From positions 1 through 12,360 of the forward strand of contig JAHRFV010000029.1 in the NCBI GenBank assembly GCA_019084435.1: a stretch of 12,360 bases of DNA, in the 5' to 3' direction. A program made the position numbers and the translations under genes. The DNA is from Dethiosulfatibacter sp. (GTDB lineage: Bacteria > Bacillota_A > Clostridia > Tissierellales > Dethiosulfatibacteraceae). This document shows positions 6,841 through 12,360 of this stretch, one piece after another (within the stretch, counting starts at the first letter, position 1; each line of letters opens with the position of its first letter). The notes below the pieces were generated by a model, which saw nothing but the letters and a program-made list of their open reading frames with translations, was not told the origin of the DNA and did not search any database.

Positions 6841-7644
6841 ATGAGTAGAATATTGGAGTTGAAAGATTATTGCATTACATATAAAAACAGAAATGCAGAT
6901 AATCAAGTACATGCTGTCAGAAATATTAGCTTTAAGTTAAACACTGGAGACACTTTAGGAATCGTGGGGGAATCTGGATCTGGCAAATCCTCACTTGCTA
7001 TGGGAATGCTGGGACTTTTGTCGAAAGATAGAGCCGTTATAACCGGTAAGGTTTTGTTTAACAATCACATTCTGTCTGAAATGACAGTCAATGAACTCAA
7101 TAGTGTTCGGTTGATTGAACTAGCCATCGTTTTTCAAAAATCTATGAGTTCTTTTAGCCCTGTACATAAAATAAGAACGCATGTTGAAGATATCTATCGG
7201 GTACATTATCCCAAAGCAACAAGAAAAGAAATAGAGAATCGATTCATCTATTTGCTTGAGTCGATGAATTTATCCCGGAAGGTGTATGATTCATACCCTC
7301 ATCAGTTGTCAGGAGGCATGATTCAAAGAGTATCAATTGCATTGAGTCTGATTCATCAACCTAAACTGTTGATTATGGATGAAGCTACAACTGGCTTGGA
7401 TGTGATAACTCAAGTGCAGCTAATGGATGAGATTGCTGATTTGAGCAGAAAGATGCACTTGACAAGAATTATTATTACTCATGACCTATCGGTTGTCGCT
7501 TCTTATTGCAATAAGATAGCTGTGATGTATGAAGGCGAGCTGTTGGAAACAGGTTTGGTTCAAAATGTACTTAATAATCCGAAACACCATTACACGAAAG
7601 CGCTGTTGGATGCCAACACACTAAATACATATGGAGATTATTGA
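6841..7644 (+). CDS. Peptide ABC transporter ATPase, DppD/OppD-like, short form
   Basis: A 267-residue ATP-binding subunit. Walker A is GESGSGKS (43-50), the Q-loop VFQKSMSSFSPV is present, the ABC signature is LSGGM (156-160), Walker B is LLIMDE (Asp180, catalytic Glu181), and the switch histidine is His214 in THDLS. All nucleotide-handling residues are therefore present. It is shorter than most DppD/OppD proteins (about 320-340 residues): it stops after HYTKALLDA and lacks the C-terminal cysteine-rich extension that follows in most members. The start codon directly abuts the stop of the upstream permease (TAA-ATG), with AGGAAGAG just before it. The stop overlaps the next gene by four bases. 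Confidence 0.93.
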   Translation: MSRILELKDYCITYKNRNADNQVHAVRNISFKLNTGDTLGIVGESGSGKSSLAMGMLGLLSKDRAVITGKVLFNNHILSEMTVNELNSVRLIELAIVFQKSMSSFSPVHKIRTHVEDIYRVHYPKATRKEIENRFIYLLESMNLSRKVYDSYPHQLSGGMIQRVSIALSLIHQPKLLIMDEATTGLDVITQVQLMDEIADLSRKMHLTRIIITHDLSVVASYCNKIAVMYEGELLETGLVQNVLNNPKHHYTKALLDANTLNTYGDY

Positions 7645-8666
7645 AACCGATGACGACAGATAAGAGAATAAATAATCTAGAAAAAATTGTCATTTTAGAT
7701 CAAGCATCTAAGTGGTATCCTCCGAACTATGGATTGAATCTGATTAATAAGGAGAAAAGTTGGATCAAAGCTGTAGATCAGGTCTCTCTCCAAATAGGCA
7801 AGGGTGAAATACTGGGCATAATTGGAGAAAGTGGTTGTGGAAAATCAACTCTGGGCAGAATGATAGCCATGTTGGAAAAGTCGACTAGCGGAGACATTAT
7901 GATTAATGGTGAATCGATAGAATCCCTCACACTAAGAAACAATAAGAAACTTAGAAGATCAGTTCAAATCATTTTTCAGAATCCCTTCGATACGTTTAAC
8001 CCAAGAGATACAGTCGAACGAATAATGACACGTCCATTACAGATCCATCAAATTGGATTATCGCATAATGAAAGAAGGAAAATGTGCTTGAGGATATTGG
8101 AATCGGGAGGTTTTAAATCGATTGAAGCATTGATGGATAAATATCCTCATGAATTGTCTGGAGGGGAGCTGCAACGATTATCAATACTAAGGAGCTTAAT
8201 GATTGAACCTAGCCTTATCATAGCGGATGAACCGGTATCAATGTTAGATGCTTCGATTAGGGCTGATATTGTTAATCTCCTAATCGGACTCTCCAAAGAT
8301 AAGGAAACAGCTGTGGTATTCATTAGCCACGATCTTAACATTACAAGGCAAATATCGGATAAGATCGCTGTCATGTACATGGGTCGAATTGTTGAATATG
8401 GACATAAGGATGAAATTCTCAAGAACTCGAAGCATCCTTATACCAAAATGCTGATGAACTACAGTCTATCTATCAATCCGGATTCTAGCTTTAAGCGGAC
8501 TGTCAATTCTGGTGTTGACTCTGTACAAACTAGACGAGGATGCTATTTTGCACCAAGGTGCTATAAGGCTATACAAAATTGCCACAATAAATATCCTGCT
8601 GATCATGATGTCGGAGAAGGACATCTGGTAGCTTGCGATAGAATACATATGGATTTAGGGAGGTAA
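7641..8666 (+). CDS. Peptide ABC transporter ATPase, DppF/OppF-like
   Basis: A 341-residue ATP-binding subunit that pairs with the preceding ATPase. It has Walker A GESGCGKST (62-70), Q-loop IFQNPFDTFNP, signature LSGGE (172-176), Walker B with Asp196 and Glu197, and switch His230 in SHDL. Unlike its partner it keeps the C-terminal oligopeptide-transporter extension, with four cysteines at 301, 307, 314 and 332 (GCYFAPRC...NC...AC), a pattern that binds an iron-sulfur cluster in Dpp/Opp ATPases. The start is uncertain. TTG at 7641 overlaps the upstream stop (TTGA) with GGAG four bases before it, while an ATG at 7650 would give the same protein less three residues but a 13-base spacing. Confidence 0.94.
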   Translation: MKPMTTDKRINNLEKIVILDQASKWYPPNYGLNLINKEKSWIKAVDQVSLQIGKGEILGIIGESGCGKSTLGRMIAMLEKSTSGDIMINGESIESLTLRNNKKLRRSVQIIFQNPFDTFNPRDTVERIMTRPLQIHQIGLSHNERRKMCLRILESGGFKSIEALMDKYPHELSGGELQRLSILRSLMIEPSLIIADEPVSMLDASIRADIVNLLIGLSKDKETAVVFISHDLNITRQISDKIAVMYMGRIVEYGHKDEILKNSKHPYTKMLMNYSLSINPDSSFKRTVNSGVDSVQTRRGCYFAPRCYKAIQNCHNKYPADHDVGEGHLVACDRIHMDLGR

Positions 8667-8667
8667 C

Positions 8668-10218
8668 ATGAAACAAAAAATTATAACAATAATAATCATC
8701 ATTGCTTTAGCGATGACAATACTAGGGGGATGTTCTGACGTTGAAGCGCAAGATGAGGTACTTGTGGTTAGAACATTTGGAGACCCAATGTCGTTCAATC
8801 CTTCAATTATGCCTGACGATTCTTCCTATTCAATTGTACAAAACATATTTAACAGATTGGTCAAGCTTGATGTATCGAAGCAAATCATACCGGACTTGGC
8901 GAAAGAATGGACTGTTAGTGATGAAGGCACAAGAATTACGTTTCATTTGAAGAATGATGCTAAATGGCATGATGGCGTTTCTTTGACGAGTAAAGATGTC
9001 AAGTATACATTTGATACGATTAAAGCAAATGAAAATTATTTCTTTTATGATTCAATGAGTATAGTGGAATCCATAGATTGTCCCGATGACTATACGGTAA
9101 TTTTCATACTAAACGAGCCTGATGTTTCATTTATTGCATCTCTGGGACTTTATGCGACATTTATATTACCCGAGCACATTTTTAACACAGATATTTCATG
9201 GGAGGACAACCCAGCCTCTATGAAACCTGTTGGATCGGGTCCTTTCAAGTTTGATAACTATACACAAGGGCAAAGCATTGTTTTGGTATCCAATGAATCA
9301 TACCATGACGGTGCACCAAAACTGGATAGACTGATTTTTTCGATCATACCTGATGACGCAACCGCTGTTCAGGCATTAATAAGTGGTCAGATTGATGTAC
9401 TTGAAGCCATACCATCTGCAAATGTTGATGAGTTGATATCCAATTCTGATATCAGAATGATGCTTAACGAGTATCCTTCACCAACAAGAATCGTATTCAA
9501 TTTAAATCATGACTTGGTTCAGGATATAAGTGTCAGACGTGCTATTGCCTCAGCAGTTGACAAAGAAGAAATATCACAAAAAGTATATAATGGGGTACGA
9601 AAACCAGAGTATGCAATGTATCCAGAGATGATCGAATGGGTGAGCAACAAAGAGCAGACTTCACCTGCATATAGTATTGACAATGCAGTTGACATTCTAG
9701 AATCAGCGGGATACACAAAGGATGCAGATGGTTATTATATACGAGGCATAACCTTGGATGTTTACGATGACTATGGCTATTCTGATGTCGCTAAGCTAAT
9801 GGAAGCTACACTCAAGCAGGCTGGCATAGAACTAATAATTCAGGTAAATGAGTTTAATGTATGGTTTGAAAAAGTGGTTATTGATAGAGACTTTATCCTT
9901 GAATTGCAGGGGGGATTCATGGGACCAGATCCTTCTCAGTTAGGACTAAGATATGGTAGTGGATCCTATGGTAATTTTGCAGACTATAAAAATCCAGATT
10001 TTGACGAGTTGATGAGAAGAGGAATTAGAACTGACAATCAGGAGGAAAGAGCTGTGATTTATAAAGAAGCACAGTCGCTTCTAGCGCGAGATTTGCCGTT
10101 TTTTCCGATAGTAAGTGATGCATTTTATGATGCTAACAATGCTCGATTCAAAAACCTTCCGATAGACGGTGCCGGTAAATGGGGATGGCAAGAGTATACC
10201 TTTACAGAAATGCACTAA
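8668..10218 (+). CDS. Peptide-binding lipoprotein, SBP family 5 (DppA/OppA-like)
   Basis: A 516-residue substrate-binding protein that captures peptides outside the cell and delivers them to the permeases. The signal peptide ends in ILGGC, so Cys22 is lipidated. The family 5 domain (PF00496) covers about 65-430. It has the characteristic start RTFGDPMSFNPS, PDLAKEWTVSDEGTRITFHLK, AKWHDGVSLTSKDVKYTFD and GSGPFKFDNYTQGQSIVLV, then the C-terminal lobe. It is the last gene of the transporter set, one base after the ATPase stop, with GGGAGG in the end of that gene. Ligand-contacting residues cannot be read with confidence, so peptide is the default substrate. There is no terminator after it. Confidence 0.94.
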   Translation: MKQKIITIIIIIALAMTILGGCSDVEAQDEVLVVRTFGDPMSFNPSIMPDDSSYSIVQNIFNRLVKLDVSKQIIPDLAKEWTVSDEGTRITFHLKNDAKWHDGVSLTSKDVKYTFDTIKANENYFFYDSMSIVESIDCPDDYTVIFILNEPDVSFIASLGLYATFILPEHIFNTDISWEDNPASMKPVGSGPFKFDNYTQGQSIVLVSNESYHDGAPKLDRLIFSIIPDDATAVQALISGQIDVLEAIPSANVDELISNSDIRMMLNEYPSPTRIVFNLNHDLVQDISVRRAIASAVDKEEISQKVYNGVRKPEYAMYPEMIEWVSNKEQTSPAYSIDNAVDILESAGYTKDADGYYIRGITLDVYDDYGYSDVAKLMEATLKQAGIELIIQVNEFNVWFEKVVIDRDFILELQGGFMGPDPSQLGLRYGSGSYGNFADYKNPDFDELMRRGIRTDNQEERAVIYKEAQSLLARDLPFFPIVSDAFYDANNARFKNLPIDGAGKWGWQEYTFTEMH

Positions 10219-10287
10219 AAACTGACTCGATAATCGCATGACTTAGCATATTATGGAACCTGTAATCATTAAACAAGGAGAGTCATA

Positions 10288-11745
10288 ATGTTTGGATCAA
10301 TGATAAAAAGATTAGTTATTATTTTTATAACACTGATGTTGTTGCTGTCGCCATGTGTGCACATTAAAGCCAATGCTGTTGGTATTGACGGATTTACATT
10401 CAGCTTAGACGAACAAATCAACAAGTTGATGAAAATTTACAAAATCCCAGGTCTCAGCATAGCCTTGATTGAAAAAGGAGAGGTTGTTTGGATCAACGCC
10501 TATGGATATGCAGATCTGGAATATAAGAGAAAAATGACAACAGATACTGTTTGTCGTGTGCAATCCATTTCAAAATCTGTAACAGCATGGGGTGTCCTGA
10601 GATTAGCTGAGAAAGGTTTGATTGATCTGGACAATCCTATAAACCAATATATCAGCAGTTGGGACATGCCAATATCGGATGATTCTTTCGATGAAATTAC
10701 TGTCAGACAGTTACTGACACATACTTCAGGATTGGTGTTAGGAGATGTGATGGACCAGTATCCAACAAATGTTCCGATACCCAGTTTGAGAGATAATTTG
10801 ACTAAAGAAGTAAGGCTTTTTCAGGAACCAGGGCGATCATTTTCATACTCGAATGTGGGATATAATCTACTTGAACTAATGATTGAAGATGTGACTGGTT
10901 TGCCGTTTGAAGAATTTATGTCAGAAGAAGTATTGGTTCCACTAAATATGGAAACGGCTACTTTCATTTGGAGTGAAAAAATAAAACCTGAAGCACCAGT
11001 TGGATATAATACTAAAGGAAAGCCAGTTCCTGTTTATGTCTATCCGGAAAAAGCTTCTGGCGGGCTTTTCGCTAGCGTAGAGGACATTGCCAAATTTGTC
11101 GTCGCTGGCATGTCTGACAACCCAGTATTGTCATCTGAAAGCATACTTAGAATGTATCATCCTGCTGTTAGTATTGAAGGTGTGTATCGTTATGTGTCCA
11201 GATGGTATGGATTGGGACATTTTATTGATGACAGTTCCAAAGATTTGAAAGCTATTTGGCATGGAGGTCAAGGCAATGGTTTGATGACCCATTTTCATGC
11301 AATTCCCGAAACGGGTGATGGGATTGTAATTCTGACAAATAGTCAGAGAAGCTGGCCTTTGATTAGTTATATTCTAAAAGACTGGACAGAATGGAATGGC
11401 TACGATTCAGTTGGGATGAGCAATATCATTTATGCAATCATGGGATTGCAATTTATAATAGGTTTAATTTTTCTCATCGTTCTGTGGCAATTATTTAGAT
11501 TAATATCTGGTGTGTCAACAGGAAGACGTAAATTCAGAGTACTGAACAGAGGATTTTGTCTATTGAGAATATTACAATTCAGTGTTTTTATCCTTTTGAC
11601 AGCGATTTTATGTTGGATCGCTACCAGGGATTATCTTTTCTTGACTTCTGTGTTTCCAATGAGATCTATTTGGCTTGGAGCAGCAACTTTAAGCGTTGCA
11701 ATTGTTTCGTTGTTGACTGCATTTTTGCCTGAAGAAGTCAATTAA
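10288..11745 (+). CDS. Membrane-anchored serine hydrolase, beta-lactamase/S12 fold with C-terminal TM helices
   Basis: A 485-residue protein. An N-terminal signal (residues 5-22 hydrophobic, possible signal peptidase site after KANA) precedes a beta-lactamase-related domain at about 38-370. It carries SISK (nucleophile Ser93, Lys96), YSN (187-189) and HGG (325-327), a complete catalytic set. Three membrane helices follow (about 380-405, 427-447, 460-480), fixing the enzyme domain to the outer face of the membrane. Many Firmicutes 'penicillin-binding protein-like' hydrolases share this layout. The substrate is likely a D-amino-acid peptide or ester, but this is not determinable here. AAGGAG lies seven bases before the ATG. 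The 69-base gap to the binding lipoprotein shows no terminator or clear promoter, so it is probably the last gene of the transporter operon. Confidence 0.88.
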   Translation: MFGSMIKRLVIIFITLMLLLSPCVHIKANAVGIDGFTFSLDEQINKLMKIYKIPGLSIALIEKGEVVWINAYGYADLEYKRKMTTDTVCRVQSISKSVTAWGVLRLAEKGLIDLDNPINQYISSWDMPISDDSFDEITVRQLLTHTSGLVLGDVMDQYPTNVPIPSLRDNLTKEVRLFQEPGRSFSYSNVGYNLLELMIEDVTGLPFEEFMSEEVLVPLNMETATFIWSEKIKPEAPVGYNTKGKPVPVYVYPEKASGGLFASVEDIAKFVVAGMSDNPVLSSESILRMYHPAVSIEGVYRYVSRWYGLGHFIDDSSKDLKAIWHGGQGNGLMTHFHAIPETGDGIVILTNSQRSWPLISYILKDWTEWNGYDSVGMSNIIYAIMGLQFIIGLIFLIVLWQLFRLISGVSTGRRKFRVLNRGFCLLRILQFSVFILLTAILCWIATRDYLFLTSVFPMRSIWLGAATLSVAIVSLLTAFLPEEVN

Positions 11746-11757
11746 GTTCTCGCTAAT

Positions 11758-11783
11758 CGGAACATTATGGTCTAAATCACGTC
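11758..11783 (+). promoter_or_regulatory. ECF sigma-type promoter of the 129-residue membrane protein
   Basis: CGGAAC (11758-11763), 16 bases, CGTC (11780-11783), the same -35 and -10 elements as at 4949. A T-run follows the -10. Transcription should start near 11790, leaving a leader of about 35 bases before the ATG at 11826. Use by the ECF sigma factor of this window is inferred from the match and the location. Confidence 0.65.
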
Positions 11784-11825
11784 TATTTTTGTATAGGATT
11801 TAAATGATTTGTGGAGGTGGATAAA

Positions 11826-12215
11826 ATGGATAAAAATGAAAAAAACATGTTAATCGGTATTTTTCTAATAGTAGTTGGCATTTTCATGCCTTGGCATGGT
11901 GTCAGAGAGTACTTTATGGGTGGCTCATCTAGAATAGTACCAGCTATCACGGGATATAATCTTATTCCAGGTTGGGTTATGTTTATACTTTCAATAATCA
12001 TGACTGTCTTAATTCTAATCCCAAAATCTGGAATTGGTAATGAGAGAGTTATGGTTGCTCAGAAGTTCATGCTAGCCTTAGTCGCAGCTCTATTGATTAT
12101 TAGGGGGGTGTTTCCAGTATTTACATCTGGTCAGGTCACACCACATATTGGTTTACCGTTTATGATTATAGGATGTATAGTCACTTATGCAAATCTGAGA
12201 AAGTTTGATAAATGA
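11826..12215 (+). CDS. Four-TM membrane protein of unknown function, ECF-promoter-linked
   Basis: A 129-residue integral membrane protein with predicted helices at about 8-22, 48-67, 79-98 and 106-122. The extracytoplasmic or loop segment after helix 1 (about 23-47) is polar with MPWHGVREYFMGG and ITGYNLIPG. A basic tail (NLRKFDK) suggests a cytoplasmic C-terminus. I do not recognise the family, and there is no zinc-binding anti-sigma motif (HxxxCxxC). The start is the ATG at 11826, served by GGAGG (11813-11817); a GTG at 11811 lies upstream of that site and is not credible. It has its own ECF-type promoter 43 bases upstream of the start. It may be an effector or immunity protein of the sigma regulon, but that is a guess from context. 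Confidence 0.75.
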   Translation: MDKNEKNMLIGIFLIVVGIFMPWHGVREYFMGGSSRIVPAITGYNLIPGWVMFILSIIMTVLILIPKSGIGNERVMVAQKFMLALVAALLIIRGVFPVFTSGQVTPHIGLPFMIIGCIVTYANLRKFDK

Positions 12216-12251
12216 GCACCTTAGCGTAAAGTTATTGTAGGAAAAAAATAT

Positions 12252-12319
12252 AAAAAGAAAGTCTCTTTCATGTTATGATAAGTTTGGCAACAAAATCTAA
12301 CAGAAGGAGCTTTCTTTTT
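12252..12319 (+). promoter_or_regulatory. Leader hairpin that would hide the ribosome binding site
   Basis: The left arm 12252-12269 pairs with the right arm 12303-12319 over 17 base pairs, with one bulged T (12262) and one G-U pair. The right arm contains the whole Shine-Dalgarno GAAGGAG and ends at the start codon. The left arm can also fold on itself (GAAAG-TCT-CTTTC, 12257-12269). On the minus strand that small hairpin is followed by TTTTTATATTTTTTT and might act as a weak terminator. Confidence 0.6.
12271..12279 (+). promoter_or_regulatory. Extended -10 promoter inside the hairpin loop
   Basis: TG-T-TATGAT is an extended -10 element (TGnTATAAT with one mismatch). There is no good -35. 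A transcript starting near 12286 would begin after the left arm of the hairpin, so its ribosome binding site would stay free. Confidence 0.5.
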
Positions 12320-12360
12320 ATGTACAATAGTATACTACACTTTAATGAATTTGGGGTAAA
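12320..12360 (+). CDS. Start of an unidentified gene, possibly a transposase (partial)
   Basis: An ATG at 12320 opens a frame that runs to the window edge (MYNSILHFNEFGVK, 14 codons). GAAGGAG at 12303-12309 precedes it. The protein is too short to identify. The leader design, in which read-through RNA hides the ribosome binding site and a local promoter escapes that, is known from insertion sequences such as IS10 and IS50, so a transposase is a reasonable guess. No terminal inverted repeat or target duplication could be delimited. Confidence 0.45.
   Translation, partial: MYNSILHFNEFGV

Noticed and set aside
10219..10287. ECF promoter before the second hydrolase (GGAAC at 10255-10259)
   Set aside because: No CGTC or CGTA occurs 16-17 bases downstream, so the -35-like match stands alone.

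Overview
The window looks like chromosomal DNA from a low-GC Gram-positive bacterium (Firmicutes, probably Clostridia). It is AT-rich, has AGGAGG-type ribosome binding sites and several TTG starts, and encodes lipoproteins with Gram-positive-style lipoboxes. I cannot name a genus from the sequence.

Layout, left to right. (1) 1-150: the possible tail of a plus-strand membrane protein, plus two hairpins that probably terminate converging transcription. (2) 150-572, minus strand: a rhodanese-domain lipoprotein. (3) 731-2201: a PadR-type repressor and a HAAS/DUF1700-like six-TM membrane protein in one operon. The operon has a consensus sigma-A promoter with a perfect dyad in its spacer and ends at an intrinsic terminator. 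(4) 2259-2747: a four-TM orphan membrane protein. Its sigma-A promoter is followed directly by two tandem dyads that look like an operator. (5) 2882-4937: an ECF sigma factor followed after 25 bases by a lipid-anchored serine hydrolase (beta-lactamase/S12 fold). No anti-sigma gene is visible. (6) 5022-10218: a complete Dpp/Opp-type peptide importer in the order permease, permease, ATPase, ATPase, binding lipoprotein. (7) 10288-11745: a second serine hydrolase, carrying three C-terminal membrane helices. (8) 11826-12215: another four-TM orphan protein. (9) 12252-12360: the start of an unidentified gene, possibly a transposase. Its leader can fold to hide the ribosome binding site, with a promoter inside the loop.

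The main discovery is regulatory. Two intergenic gaps carry near-identical ECF-type promoters: GGGAAC-N17-CGTC before the importer operon, and CGGAAC-N16-CGTC before the 129-residue membrane protein. Both lie downstream of the ECF sigma gene on the same strand. I infer a local regulon in which the sigma factor switches on a peptide importer bracketed by two extracytoplasmic serine hydrolases, plus a small membrane protein. A plausible job is trimming and uptake of wall-derived or antimicrobial peptides during envelope stress. The substrate, the inducing signal and the missing anti-sigma factor are unknown.
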